From NCBI RefSeq assembly GCF_023634865.1, contig NZ_JAMLJN010000004.1:1-64000 (forward strand): DNA of 64,000 nucleotides, read 5' to 3'. Below, piece by piece: positions 7,334 through 17,027 of this stretch. Below the pieces are notes generated by a model. That model made no database searches. It was not told the origin of the DNA and was given only the letters and a program-made list of their open reading frames with translations. The DNA is from Flavobacterium fragile. Its GTDB lineage: Bacteria > Bacteroidota > Bacteroidia > Flavobacteriales > Flavobacteriaceae. Positions within the stretch are counted from its first letter, which is position 1; each line of letters begins with the position of its first letter. The position numbers and the translations under genes were made by a program.

Positions 7334-8530
7334 TTATTCTAAAACTCTCAAGATTTTCTTGAAGTTGTCGATTGGTAATTTATGCTTTTCAAAAGCTGCG
7401 AAATCGACTTTCGTTTGTGCTATCCATGTTTTACCGTTGGATAAGCTTTCGTGAGCGTATTTTTTGTGAATACCTCTTGATTCAGAAATTCTATCGGTAA
7501 ACAAATAAACGTGCGCCAAATTCAACTGAAAATGAATTTCGGATGGATTCAATTTTATTCCTTTATTGTATGTTTCTTCCGCTTTTGTAAATTGTTTAGA
7601 GAACAAATAATAATCGCCTAAAAGTCTATAATCTATATAAGTGGCTCTGTTTTTTGCAAACATTTCGGTTGAAATAATGGAAATCGCTTCTTCATAATTT
7701 CCTTTTTGAAAAGCCAAATTTGATTTCTCACGGATGATATCGTAATACGCTTTTACTTCACCCGTTTCTTTTAAACTTTCTTCTGTAAGTTTTTCAATAG
7801 CGCTGTTTTTCTCTACAGCTAAAAGTTGAGCATATTCTCTATACGTGTACTTTTTGCTACTATTTTCAATAAAAGCAGCATAAAAAGCCTCTTTTTTTGT
7901 AAGTTTTGAAACTACTGGAAGTTTTTTAGCAAGAGTTAAAATTTCATTTTTAGTAGTTTTATCCCAACCTCTGCTCGCTTTATAATCGACCCAAGGCACG
8001 ACTTCTAAAACGATTTTTTGATTCATGACCCAGTTCTGACTTTCAAATCCGAACCACAAATTAGGTAAATTGGTCAAACATAACGAAGAAGACGAAATCA
8101 ACTTGGCGTCTTTGTTTACCTTTTCTTTTTGTTCCCAGCACGCTCTATCAGTTTTACCCTCTTTTAGAAACAAATTTGCCGCATTCGCTTCTTGAAACAA
8201 AGCAAACGTACATTTATCATCACCTGAAATAGCCGATGTTAAATGAATCGCACCAGCTGTTCCCTGGCTAATTCCGGTAGGGTCAGGAATCGCTTTCAAC
8301 ACCGAAACCAAACTAGAAGTCAACTTCTGATTCTCGTCTAAAACCGTCACTCGGTATACAAATTCAGTGGTTCCGACGGGTAAATCTTCTGTTTTAATCA
8401 GAGCGCGTTTTCCTGCAGAAAGTGTTATTTCTTTTGTAGTGGCGCGTTCTTTATCCCAAAAACCATCTTTTTGAGCGTAAATTGAGCTAGAAAACAATAC
8501 GGCGGATACGAAGTAAACTATTTTATTCAT
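7334..8530 (-). CDS. Exported tetratricopeptide-repeat protein
   Basis: A 398-residue protein with an N-terminal signal peptide (MNKIVYFVSAVLFSSSIYAQ, cleavage after YA-Q). A beta-rich N-terminal domain of unknown fold follows (about 25-215, including SGDDKCTFALF and DRACWEQ cysteines). The C-terminal third has TPR-like helical pairs (FQKGNYEEAISII, YYLFSKQFTKAEETYNKGI, LNPSEIHFQLNLAHVYLF). It probably sits in the periplasm and mediates protein contacts. It lies between menC and a metallo-hydrolase on the same strand. The function is not recognised. Confidence 0.7.
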   Translation of the reverse strand: MNKIVYFVSAVLFSSSIYAQKDGFWDKERATTKEITLSAGKRALIKTEDLPVGTTEFVYRVTVLDENQKLTSSLVSVLKAIPDPTGISQGTAGAIHLTSAISGDDKCTFALFQEANAANLFLKEGKTDRACWEQKEKVNKDAKLISSSSLCLTNLPNLWFGFESQNWVMNQKIVLEVVPWVDYKASRGWDKTTKNEILTLAKKLPVVSKLTKKEAFYAAFIENSSKKYTYREYAQLLAVEKNSAIEKLTEESLKETGEVKAYYDIIREKSNLAFQKGNYEEAISIISTEMFAKNRATYIDYRLLGDYYLFSKQFTKAEETYNKGIKLNPSEIHFQLNLAHVYLFTDRISESRGIHKKYAHESLSNGKTWIAQTKVDFAAFEKHKLPIDNFKKILRVLE

Positions 8531-8633
8531 TATGATTTTTTAATTTAAACACGAATTACACAAATTTTCACCAATTAGAAAAGTAAAAAACTATGTATCT
8601 ATGTGTTTAATACATTCAATTTTTATACCAAAT

Positions 8634-9311
8634 TTACAATTCGATACTTGCTCCAATTTCTAATAGCATCAAATCTTTTCCTTTATCGAAAAATTTGCGT
8701 TTTGCTTCTTCGTGATTGATTTCAATGTAACCAAATGTATCGAAATGATATCCTAACACTTTATCGCATTGTACAAAATCAGAAGCAATAATAGCATCTT
8801 CAACGTCCATAGTGAAGTTATCGCCAATAGGTAAAATCGCTAAATCTAACTTGGTACGCATTGGAATTAGTTTCATATCCATAGTTAAAGCGGTATCGCC
8901 TGCGATGTAGATGTTTTTGTGTTCGCCCTCGATTACAAATCCACCAGGTTGTCCTCCGTAGCTTCCATCAGGGAATGAAGACGTATGAAGTGCAATTACA
9001 TATTTCACGGTTCCGAATTCAAAATCCCAACTTCCACCGTGATTCATAGGATGGTAATTGAAACCTTTGTTTCCGTAATGTGAAGCAATTTCGTAGTTGG
9101 AAACAATAACGGCTTCGGTACGTTTAGCAATCGCTTCCACATCTAAAATATGGTCTTGATGTGCGTGAGTTAGCAATATATAATCCGCTTTCAACGTATT
9201 GATATCAATATGAGAAGCCTTTGGATTTCCTGAAATGAAGGGGTCAACTAAAATGTGAACCTCGTTAAGTTCAATTCCGATACAAGCGTGTCCGTAAAAT
9301 GTGATTTTCAT
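8634..9311 (-). CDS. Metallo-beta-lactamase-fold hydrolase, UPF0173
   Basis: A 225-residue cytoplasmic protein with the metal signature THAHQDH (HxHxDH, residues about 48-54), further ligands in HTSSFPDG and AGDTAL, and the C-terminal GYHFDTFGYIEI. Length and start (MKITFYGHACIGIEL) match UPF0173 metal-dependent hydrolases, whose substrate is unknown. It is 13 bp from menA on the same strand, a pairing I recall as common in Flavobacteriia, but a role in menaquinone synthesis is only inference. Confidence 0.85.
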   Translation of the reverse strand: MKITFYGHACIGIELNEVHILVDPFISGNPKASHIDINTLKADYILLTHAHQDHILDVEAIAKRTEAVIVSNYEIASHYGNKGFNYHPMNHGGSWDFEFGTVKYVIALHTSSFPDGSYGGQPGGFVIEGEHKNIYIAGDTALTMDMKLIPMRTKLDLAILPIGDNFTMDVEDAIIASDFVQCDKVLGYHFDTFGYIEINHEEAKRKFFDKGKDLMLLEIGASIEL

Positions 9312-9324
9312 AGTTTTATAATTT

Positions 9325-10245
9325 TTATGATGCTAACATTATTAAATCTTTTAAAACAGAGCTTAAGTATAAAATTAACCAAAATAATAGACTTAATACA
9401 AATGTTCCCAATGCTACTTTTTTAAGTTCTGGGTCGAAGTCATCGTATTGTTTTGCTTTATAAACTGTTACTATGTGTTTTATAAAAAAAATATTAACCA
9501 AAAGAATTGGGAAGTAAGATGTATCTGTTAGTATAGCAAATACAAACATAACAATCATTTGAATAAAAAATAATAACGAATGATATTTCTTCGCATTCTC
9601 CAATCCCATCTTCACTACCAACGTATTCTTTCCTGCGATTTTATCGTTTTCAATATCGCGCATGTTATTTAAATTCAGCACCGCAACGCTTAATAATCCG
9701 ATGGCGGTTGCGGGTAAGAATAATTTCCAATCGATAAAATGGGTAAACAAAAAGTTAGAACCAATTACCGAAACCAACCCGAAGAAAATAAACACAAATA
9801 AATCGCCAAAACCGCTATATCCATAAGCGCTTTTCCCAACCGTATATTTAATGGCTGCTCCGATGGAACCGATTCCTAATAAAATAAATATCAAACTCAA
9901 GGCGAAATTATCTTTTCCAAAAGCTATGTAAATCAATAACAGCGCAATAATGAACGTCAATACTGCAGTAATAATTACCGCTTTTTTCATTTGCTCGGCT
10001 GTGATAACTCCGGCTGCTACTAAACGTTTTTCGCCTATTCTATTTGCATCGGTTCCTTTTACGCCATCACCGTAATCGTTGGCGTAATTGGACAATACTT
10101 GTAATCCTAACGTAGTTAATAACGCCAAAACCACAATTCTCCAATCGGAATATCCTTGATAATAGGCATAAGCGCTTCCTACAATTATTCCAGAAACGGA
10201 AAGTGGTAAAGTTCGTAATCGTGCGGCTTGTATCCAGTGTTTCAT
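9325..10245 (-). CDS. menA: 1,4-Dihydroxy-2-naphthoate polyprenyltransferase
   Basis: This 306-residue membrane protein of the UbiA superfamily joins the polyprenyl chain to DHNA in menaquinone synthesis. The first aspartate-rich motif is NYANDYGDGVKGTD and the second is NLNNMRDIENDKIAGKNTL. About eight hydrophobic helices can be counted, ending in LGTFVLSLLFWLILYLSSVL. The start MKHWIQAARLRTLPLSVSGI is typical of MenA. It shares strand and neighbourhood with menC and menB. Confidence 0.93.
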   Translation of the reverse strand: MKHWIQAARLRTLPLSVSGIIVGSAYAYYQGYSDWRIVVLALLTTLGLQVLSNYANDYGDGVKGTDANRIGEKRLVAAGVITAEQMKKAVIITAVLTFIIALLLIYIAFGKDNFALSLIFILLGIGSIGAAIKYTVGKSAYGYSGFGDLFVFIFFGLVSVIGSNFLFTHFIDWKLFLPATAIGLLSVAVLNLNNMRDIENDKIAGKNTLVVKMGLENAKKYHSLLFFIQMIVMFVFAILTDTSYFPILLVNIFFIKHIVTVYKAKQYDDFDPELKKVALGTFVLSLLFWLILYLSSVLKDLIMLAS

Positions 10246-10470
10246 TATTTAATTATTTAATTATTTTAATTAAAATCAAGTTCAAGGGCAAGTTCAAGTT
10301 CAAGAGCAATGGTTTTCGCTTCGCTCTAATGTGAGCCTACTTCGTAGGAGATTCCTACTTCGGCGGAATAACAAAACTAAGTCAATAATATCAAACTCCC
10401 AACTTCCTACTCCAATCTCCAATCTCCCATCTCCAAACTTCTAACTTCTAACTTCCTACTTCCAACTCCA

Positions 10471-11973
10471 CTACATCCAATTCTTTTCCCAAGTTTCCAC
10501 TTCGTATAACCAATAATTTACTAATTGCTTAATTTCGGTGTAATTTCCTGTGGTAAAACTTACGGTTCCTCCTGCAGTTGATAGCGTAACCGAACCGATA
10601 TTCGTTGCTTTTTGCCAAAAAAATTGTTGGGTTTCGATAGCTTGAATTTTATAGGGTTCTATAATTGTTGTATCAATATCCCAAGCGCCATTTTGTTTGA
10701 TGATGAAATCATGGGAAACAAAAAGTTTGTAATTTTTAAACGAAAACCAAAGCATCACTCCGGCGAAAACAGAAAAAATAGCTGTATACATGAACCAATC
10801 GTTCCAAGCTACAAAATCCGTTTTGTGATTTAGGAATAAGGTTACGACTATTGGAACTAATAAAAAGAAAAACGTATTCACCGCTAATTTTCTCCAATTC
10901 GGCAAATACATCGTTCCTTTTTGAGGTAATTGCCCTAATAACAATTTTAGAATAGCATCGCGTTCGTTTTCAGTACAACCTGGGACTTCAATTTGGTCTT
11001 TTTCTTTTACTTTCTCTGCATCACTTGAGGCTTGATGTATGCCAATCGTGGTTACATCCAATTTCTTTTGAAAGTAGTTTTGAGTAACTTTAATTTTTTG
11101 AACTTTATTTGGATTCAACAAGGTGTTTTTTGTCGAAAGTAATCCGTAAGACAAAATGATAGCTTGTTTGCTTTTCTGAATAGTGAAATCGAAATATTTG
11201 AGAATCGTTCGAACTAAATTCACCAGTAAAATCAAGGTAATAAAAAAACCAATGACAATAAAAACAGAAGTGTAAACAGGTAAAGTATCTAAATAATTAG
11301 TCACTTGATCTTCATCAATTACTTCCGCATTCAACTGTTGTAAATTTTCAACAATAGTGGTGAAAAACAGAAAAATCAGAGCAAAACTTTTGATATAATT
11401 CGAGGTAAATCCGATTTTTATTAAACTTGGTAATCCAATTTTTATAAAGGATGTTGGTGTTATCTCTTCAACATTTTTTTCAGCATTCTCAGTCAGTTCT
11501 GATTGCGAATGATTGATTAATCGTTCTTTCAGAATAGTTGCCAACTCATGAGAAATGGCACTAATAGAAGCTTCTTTTTTATCGCTTCCAGCAGTATCAA
11601 TTTCCAATTTATGAACCCCAACCAAACGTTGAATTAAACTTTGATTGATATTGACTTGCTGAATTTTATGCAACTGAATGGTAATTCTGGTTTTATTCAA
11701 AACTCCTTTTTGAATGACAAATTCGTTGTTTTCTTCATCAATGTGAAAAGTAAAAAATAGATACTGCAAATACGAAATTACTCCAAGTAAAATTACAACT
11801 CCGGCAATACTTCCAAAGAAAACAAGTTTGTTTAAGGATTCAAATCTAACCAACCAAATCAACAACATGGGCCACAAAGCACGAACCGTCTTCTGCAGGG
11901 AATTGGCAAACATGACCAAAATTCCCGGAAGCGATTGTCGTTGCGGCTGTGAAAAATCAACTGATTTATTCAT
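10471..11973 (-). CDS. Membrane PH-domain protein (YdbT-like)
   Basis: A 500-residue membrane protein with three bacterial PH (bPH_2, formerly DUF304) modules, each after a pair of hydrophobic helices: around 75-160 (NEFVIQKGVLNKTRITIQLH), 265-350 (AIILSYGLLSTKNTLLNP) and 410-490 (HDFIIKQNGAWDIDTTIIEP). This is the plan of YdbT, which in Bacillus works with YdbS at the membrane. It overlaps the YdbS-like gene upstream by 8 bp, so the two are surely co-transcribed. The biochemical role is unknown. Confidence 0.82.
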   Translation of the reverse strand: MNKSVDFSQPQRQSLPGILVMFANSLQKTVRALWPMLLIWLVRFESLNKLVFFGSIAGVVILLGVISYLQYLFFTFHIDEENNEFVIQKGVLNKTRITIQLHKIQQVNINQSLIQRLVGVHKLEIDTAGSDKKEASISAISHELATILKERLINHSQSELTENAEKNVEEITPTSFIKIGLPSLIKIGFTSNYIKSFALIFLFFTTIVENLQQLNAEVIDEDQVTNYLDTLPVYTSVFIVIGFFITLILLVNLVRTILKYFDFTIQKSKQAIILSYGLLSTKNTLLNPNKVQKIKVTQNYFQKKLDVTTIGIHQASSDAEKVKEKDQIEVPGCTENERDAILKLLLGQLPQKGTMYLPNWRKLAVNTFFFLLVPIVVTLFLNHKTDFVAWNDWFMYTAIFSVFAGVMLWFSFKNYKLFVSHDFIIKQNGAWDIDTTIIEPYKIQAIETQQFFWQKATNIGSVTLSTAGGTVSFTTGNYTEIKQLVNYWLYEVETWEKNWM

Positions 11974-12544
11974 GTTCTTCAGATAACAGAGTTTCTGTTG
12001 GTACTACTTCAATTGGTTCGTCTTGCTTGGGCGGATTAATTTTTTGGGAAACCAAATTCTTAATGATTTGGGCATCAGCCAAAAGCAAACCAGGAATTTC
12101 TAAATCCGAACTACTACCACCTGCAGTAAATAATTCAATTGAAGCCAATCCTAATTTTCTTGATATAAATCCTTGATGCAAAGCCACATGTTGTACTCTA
12201 TTGAAAGGAATAATTGTAGTAGTTTCCGAAATTAATCCCGATTTATAAATAGCATCGTGTTCTCTAAAAGCATACCCTTTTTTCTGAAAACTAAACTTAG
12301 TAAACACAACTAATCCTGTTAAAAATAAAACAATTCCAACTACAATCCCCATCCAAATTGTATTAGAAAAAGCTTCCTGCTTGAAATAAAACAAGGCTGA
12401 AAATCCTCCAATAACCAATAGTAAAAGCAATGAAAAATTAAAAAGTAAAACTGTAATATACTTGGGATTTAAACCTTTCAATTGCACTTCTTCGAATTTC
12501 GGAAGTTGGTTTAAGTCGATGGAATTATTGGTGAATTCGTTCAT
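11966..12544 (-). CDS. Membrane PH-domain protein (YdbS-like)
   Basis: A 192-residue protein with two membrane helices (about 30-50 and 60-85) and one bPH_2 domain (AIYKSGLISETTTIIPFNRV, then QGFISRKLGLASIELFTAGG). It is the short partner of the YdbT-like protein it overlaps. It lies 2 bp downstream of the beta-barrel gene, so 13137 to 10471 is probably one operon. Confidence 0.82.
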   Translation of the reverse strand: MNEFTNNSIDLNQLPKFEEVQLKGLNPKYITVLLFNFSLLLLLVIGGFSALFYFKQEAFSNTIWMGIVVGIVLFLTGLVVFTKFSFQKKGYAFREHDAIYKSGLISETTTIIPFNRVQHVALHQGFISRKLGLASIELFTAGGSSSDLEIPGLLLADAQIIKNLVSQKINPPKQDEPIEVVPTETLLSEEHE

Positions 12545-12546
12545 AT

Positions 12547-13137
12547 TTAAAATTTAAAGCCAAGACCTAAATTGATAAAATGCGTATTAGCAGCTCCATC
12601 AAAATCATTAGAATTTATTGGAAAATATTTGTAACTACCTTCTATAAAAAACAAATCAGAAACATGATATTTTAAACCCGGATTAATTGTTAAACCATTG
12701 AAGTTAAGTTTTTTTTCTCGTGTTGTTATTGCTGGATCCATAGGCTCAAAAACACCTGTTTCAAATTTGAAATCATTTGAAAAAAAAGCATATCCTATAC
12801 CAAAGAACGGTTTTAATTTACCTTTGAAAACGTCAACTTCAATACTAGCATTGGGATTCCAAATTAGGATATCATTTTGTAAAAATAAATCTCTCGATTG
12901 CAAATAGTCGATATTCAAACCTCCAAAAATCGAAATCATTTCATTTTGATAAATTGCGTAATTAGCGGAAATACCGACAATTCCATTAAAACCGTCACTA
13001 ATAATGTTTTCATTACGAAGATTTCCAACGTAATGAACTCCTACTTGAAATTTTGTTTCTTTTTTAACGTCTGTATTTTCTTGAGCTAATGATACATTAC
13101 CCAACAATACTAGTAACCCGAATGCGATTTTTTTCAT
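12547..13137 (-). CDS. Outer-membrane beta-barrel protein
   Basis: A 196-residue protein with a signal peptide (MKKIAFGLLVLLGNVSLAQ). It is followed by alternating polar/hydrophobic strands with GLNIDYL, PFFGIGYAFF and FFIEGSYKYF, and it ends in the barrel-closing pattern THFINLGLGFKF with a terminal phenylalanine. This is the 8-strand OmpA/OmpW-like barrel type. Its ligand is unknown. It leads the run into the PH-domain genes and lies 23 bp downstream of menB on the same strand. Confidence 0.8.
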   Translation of the reverse strand: MKKIAFGLLVLLGNVSLAQENTDVKKETKFQVGVHYVGNLRNENIISDGFNGIVGISANYAIYQNEMISIFGGLNIDYLQSRDLFLQNDILIWNPNASIEVDVFKGKLKPFFGIGYAFFSNDFKFETGVFEPMDPAITTREKKLNFNGLTINPGLKYHVSDLFFIEGSYKYFPINSNDFDGAANTHFINLGLGFKF

Positions 13138-13160
13138 GAATCTTTATTCTATTCTCTTAG

Positions 13161-14000
13161 TTATGGCAAATATTTCTTCTCAAAATTCGGTTTACGTTTT
13201 TCTAAAAACGCATCTCTTCCTTCTTTGGCTTCGTCTGTCATGTAAGCTAAACGAGTCGCTTCACCAGCAAAAACTTGTTGGCCAACCATTCCATCATCTG
13301 TTAAATTCATGGCAAATTTTAGCATTTTGATTGAGGTTGGTGATTTTGCTAGAATTTCTTGTGCCCATTCATAAGCTGTATCTTCTAACTCAGCATGAGG
13401 AATTACCGCATTTACCATTCCCATTTCAAAAGCTTCTTGAGCCGAATAATTTCTACCTAAGAAGAAAATTTCTCTCGCTTTCTTTTGTCCCACCATTTTT
13501 GCTAAATACGCCGAACCGTAGCCACCATCGAAACTTGTTACATCGGCATCGGTTTGTTTGAAAATAGCATGTTCTTTACTCGCTAACGTTAAATCACAAA
13601 CAACGTGAAGCGAGTGTCCGCCACCTACAGCCCAACCGGGAACCACACAAATTACCGCTTTTGGCATGAAACGAATCATACGTTGTACTTCTAAAATATT
13701 TAATCTGTGGTAACCGTCTTCGCCTACGTAACCTTGATGTCCGCGTGCTTTTTGGTCGCCACCACTACAAAAACTCCAAATGCCATCTTTAGAACTTGGA
13801 CCTTCTGCAGACAATAATACAACTCCAATTGAGGTATCTTCTTGTGCGTCATAAAATGCCTGAATTAATTCGGCAGTAGTTTTCGGACGAAAAGCATTTC
13901 TAACATCAGGACGATTGAAAGCGATTCGGGCAACACCATTGCATTTTTTATACGTAATATCTTCAAATTCTCTAACGGTTTTCCATTCTATTTTGCTCAT
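13161..14000 (-). CDS. menB: 1,4-Dihydroxy-2-naphthoyl-CoA synthase
   Basis: This 279-residue crotonase-fold enzyme closes the second ring of menaquinone from o-succinylbenzoyl-CoA. Diagnostic stretches are RIAFNRPDVRNAFRPKT, FCSGGDQKARG (oxyanion hole), VCVVPGWAVGGGHSLHVV-type sequence (here ICVVPGWAVGGGHSL), and TSFDGGYGSAYLAKMVGQ with the catalytic Asp/Tyr region. The length is normal for MenB. It is the first gene of the minus-strand run that continues to menA and menC. Confidence 0.95.
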   Translation of the reverse strand: MSKIEWKTVREFEDITYKKCNGVARIAFNRPDVRNAFRPKTTAELIQAFYDAQEDTSIGVVLLSAEGPSSKDGIWSFCSGGDQKARGHQGYVGEDGYHRLNILEVQRMIRFMPKAVICVVPGWAVGGGHSLHVVCDLTLASKEHAIFKQTDADVTSFDGGYGSAYLAKMVGQKKAREIFFLGRNYSAQEAFEMGMVNAVIPHAELEDTAYEWAQEILAKSPTSIKMLKFAMNLTDDGMVGQQVFAGEATRLAYMTDEAKEGRDAFLEKRKPNFEKKYLP

Positions 14001-14179
14001 TTTTTCAAATATTTAAGTCAATTTTATTAAATGTAATTTTCTGTAAAAATAATTCATTTTTTGCATTATATTGCAAGTCCAAAAGTAGATAATTAGAATA
14101 TTTCATATCTAACATCTAAAGTAATTTTCAAGCATTTCATCATTTTCATTAATTTTATGATTTTCAAAATATTATCGTA

Positions 14180-14626
14180 ATGATTTTCAAATCGGCAGTA
14201 AGTAAATTAAACAAATACATTTATGTTGGAGTAATCTTATTTTTATTACTCTTAACAATTCCTGCTCTTTTTGAAGACTCGTACGAGCCATTAGTTGTAT
14301 TATTTACGATGCATTTCTTGATTATTTTATTTTTTTTATGGCTCTTTACAAGTACATACTATAGAATTGAAAACTCGGATTTACATTGGAAATCGGGTCC
14401 GTTTTATGGAAAAATTGATATTACTAAAATTTCTAAAATTGAATATCACAAAGGAATTTACGTACCAACTATTTGGAAACCAGCATTGAGTCATATTGGT
14501 TTAATTATTACCTATAATAAATATGATGATATTTACATTTCACCTGAAAAACAAGAAGAATTTATTGCTACATTGCAACGCCTAAATCCCAATATTACGT
14601 TTAAGAATACGCCTTATGTTGAATAA
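14180..14626 (+). CDS. Small membrane PH-like domain protein
   Basis: A 148-residue protein with two N-terminal membrane helices (about 12-30 and 38-58), then a PH-like module with YYRIENSDLHWKSGPFYGKI and IDITKISKIEYHKGIY. The ending YISPEKQEEFIATLQRLNP is the usual closing helix of this family (SunI/YnzG-type or DUF1200-like PH domains). It overlaps the next gene by 11 bp and is translated with it. Its function is unknown. Confidence 0.7.
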   Translation: MIFKSAVSKLNKYIYVGVILFLLLLTIPALFEDSYEPLVVLFTMHFLIILFFLWLFTSTYYRIENSDLHWKSGPFYGKIDITKISKIEYHKGIYVPTIWKPALSHIGLIITYNKYDDIYISPEKQEEFIATLQRLNPNITFKNTPYVE

Positions 14627-15797
14627 AATAGTACTTGTAGGTTTAAGCCTATTACTTTTTAATTGCCAAAATAAACCCGACGAAAACAAAGAATCTACCT
14701 TGAAAGATAAAGAAGGTAATGTTTCTGTATACGCTGTAAACTTTACTCCTCTAACCACCATCTATAAAAAACGAATGGGAAATGAAGTAGAAGCTTTCTA
14801 TGATAAAAAATTTAATTCAAAAGATTTTAGCGGGTCGTTTTTAGTAGCTAAAAATGGAGAAATCCTATATGAAAATTATAGTGGCTATGCCTACAAAGAA
14901 AAAGGCGATTCGATTAAAGAAAACACTCCTTTACATATTGCATCGGTAAGTAAAATTATTACGGCTGTAACCGTTTTAAAATTGGTTGACCAAAAGAAAC
15001 TAGAATTAGATGCTACAGTAAAATCGATTTTACCGGAATTTCCTCACGAAGAAACTACGGTAAGAATGTTATTAAGTCATCGAAGTGGTTTGAGAAATTA
15101 TGCTTATTTTACAGATGATAAAGGTGTTTGGGATAAGAAGAAAACATTAACCAATCAAGATGTCTTAACGCTTTTAGCAACTAAAGACATTGGATTAGAA
15201 TCTAAACCTGGAACGCGTTTTGGTTATTGCAATACGAATTATGCTTTATTAGCTTTAATCATCGAAAAAGTGACCAATAAAACGTATCCAAAAGTGCTTC
15301 AAGAAATGATTTTTGATCCTTTAGATATGAAAAACACTTTTGTTTTTGATGATTTAAATAAGAAAGACGAAGTGAGTCAATCTTACAAAAACAACTATTT
15401 GCGTTTGGCTTTTGAGTTTTTAGACCAAGTATATGGTGATAAAAATATCTATTCTACTCCACGCGATTTACTGAAATTTGATTTGGCCTTATATTCCGAC
15501 AAATTCTTGAGCGCTAAAATGAAAGAGGAAATGTACAAAGGCTACAGCTACGAAAGAAAAGGCATCAAAAATTACGGATTAGGAATTCGAATGTTGGAAT
15601 TTGAAACGGGACAGAAATACTTTTTTCATAACGGATGGTGGCATGGAAACACCTCCTCTATGGTTACACTTCATAAAGATTCAGTAACTATTATTGCCTT
15701 ATCTAACAAGTTTACACGCAAAACGTATCAAACAAAACGTTTAGCACCAAGATTTGGCGATTATCCGTTTAAATTTAATGCAGAAGAAGGCGAATAA
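14616..15797 (+). CDS. Serine hydrolase lipoprotein (class C beta-lactamase family)
   Basis: A 393-residue protein. A lipoprotein signal (MLNKIVLVGLSLLLFNC, lipobox Cys17) puts it on a membrane facing the periplasm. The catalytic motifs of the beta-lactamase/PBP4-like family are present: SVSK (Ser110, Lys113), YCN (Tyr204) and the HNG motif near residue 340. The family includes D-amino-acid peptidases and esterases; sequence alone does not show antibiotic resistance. The stop codon abuts the stop of the convergent ygiD-like gene with no spacer. Confidence 0.85.
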   Translation: MLNKIVLVGLSLLLFNCQNKPDENKESTLKDKEGNVSVYAVNFTPLTTIYKKRMGNEVEAFYDKKFNSKDFSGSFLVAKNGEILYENYSGYAYKEKGDSIKENTPLHIASVSKIITAVTVLKLVDQKKLELDATVKSILPEFPHEETTVRMLLSHRSGLRNYAYFTDDKGVWDKKKTLTNQDVLTLLATKDIGLESKPGTRFGYCNTNYALLALIIEKVTNKTYPKVLQEMIFDPLDMKNTFVFDDLNKKDEVSQSYKNNYLRLAFEFLDQVYGDKNIYSTPRDLLKFDLALYSDKFLSAKMKEEMYKGYSYERKGIKNYGLGIRMLEFETGQKYFFHNGWWHGNTSSMVTLHKDSVTIIALSNKFTRKTYQTKRLAPRFGDYPFKFNAEEGE

Positions 15798-16676
15798 TTA
15801 GCCTATTTTCACCGAAGTCATCGTTAACGAACCTCCAACCGCTTTATCATTAAAGAATTCTACTTTATCATTATCTGTTTGAAGTGCTAAAATGTACAAC
15901 AAGGGATAATAATGATCGGGTGTTGGTATAGCTAACGTTGCAGCTTTATGTAATTTTTCATATTGAATTAATTCTTTATGAAAACCATTTGAAATTTTAT
16001 TTTTAAAAACATCATTCATTTCTAATGCCCAATCAAATCCGTATTCTGGTTCGTTGAGTTTATCCCAAGCTACCATTCGTAAATTGTGCACCATATTACC
16101 ACTTCCGATAATTAAAACACCTTTTTTACGAAGTGCTAATAATTGTTTTGCCAATTCATAATGATAAGCTGCTGGTTTATAATAATCGATACTCAATTGT
16201 AAAACGGGAATATCGGCATTAGGATACATGTGTTTTACAACGGACCAAGTTCCATGATCTAATCCCCAATCGTGGTCTAATTCCACCGCTGGATTGGTAA
16301 TTAATTTTTGAATTTCAGTTGCCAATTCTGGACTTCCCGGAGCTGGATATTGTACCTCAAATAACGCTTGTGGAAAACCTCCAAAATCGTGAATCGTTTT
16401 TGGATTTGGCATTGCCGTTACCATTGTCCCCTTTGTTAACCAATGTGCCGAAACCACAACAACTGCTTTCGGAGTTGGAATTTCTTTCCCCATTTGTTGC
16501 CAACGTTTTGAAAATATATTATCTTCAATAGCATTCATTGGTGAACCGTGTCCGATGAATAAAACGGGCATCTTCTCCTCTTCTTCTCCTAATCCTTTTG
16601 TCCAATCATAGAACGGTTGTATACTTGCCATAGCGACTCCTCCTGAAAGTAAAGTTATGAAATTCTTGCGATTCAT
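15798..16676 (-). CDS. ygiD: 4,5-DOPA-extradiol-dioxygenase-like protein (YgiD)
   Basis: A 292-residue LigB-fold metal enzyme. Likely zinc ligands are His in FIGHGSPMNAI, VSAHW, HDWGLDHGTW and SGNMVHNLR. E. coli YgiD opens the ring of DOPA. This protein begins with a twin-arginine-like or Sec leader (MNRKNFITLLSGGVAMASI), which the E. coli enzyme lacks and which suggests export; the NRKNF stretch is not a full RR motif. The gene is single and convergent with the serine hydrolase. Confidence 0.83.
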   Translation of the reverse strand: MNRKNFITLLSGGVAMASIQPFYDWTKGLGEEEEKMPVLFIGHGSPMNAIEDNIFSKRWQQMGKEIPTPKAVVVVSAHWLTKGTMVTAMPNPKTIHDFGGFPQALFEVQYPAPGSPELATEIQKLITNPAVELDHDWGLDHGTWSVVKHMYPNADIPVLQLSIDYYKPAAYHYELAKQLLALRKKGVLIIGSGNMVHNLRMVAWDKLNEPEYGFDWALEMNDVFKNKISNGFHKELIQYEKLHKAATLAIPTPDHYYPLLYILALQTDNDKVEFFNDKAVGGSLTMTSVKIG

Positions 16677-16741
16677 AAATTAATATTTGTACATACAAAT
16701 GTAATAATAAAAAGAATACAAAATTCTAATTTAGGAAAAGT

Positions 16742-17026
16742 TTAGGGAAGTAAGTCGATTTTGAAATATCTCAAAATAAAAAAGATAGACATTACATTTA
16801 ATAACAATGCTAACCAATAATATTTATTATAATCATCAGTATTTATAGCAATTTCATATAAATTTAAAAGAGGTAAAACCACAACGGCAATCCAAATCGG
16901 AATCCAAATGATTTCAGTCTCAAAACCAATAAAATGGATAGTTTCAAAATTTTGAAAAATAGCAACAAATGTCATTAATAAAACAACAACACTTAATACC
17001 AGATATATTTTGTTTTTTGTCGACAT
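16742..17026 (-). CDS. Small three-helix membrane protein
   Basis: A 94-residue protein with hydrophobic helices at about 7-24, 38-58 and 70-88, the first separated from the second by NFETIHFIGFETE. No family is recognised. It starts 1 bp after the CvfB-like gene ends, on the same strand, so it is probably the second gene of that operon. Confidence 0.6.
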   Translation of the reverse strand: MSTKNKIYLVLSVVVLLMTFVAIFQNFETIHFIGFETEIIWIPIWIAVVVLPLLNLYEIAINTDDYNKYYWLALLLNVMSIFFILRYFKIDLLP

Positions 17027-17027
17027 A

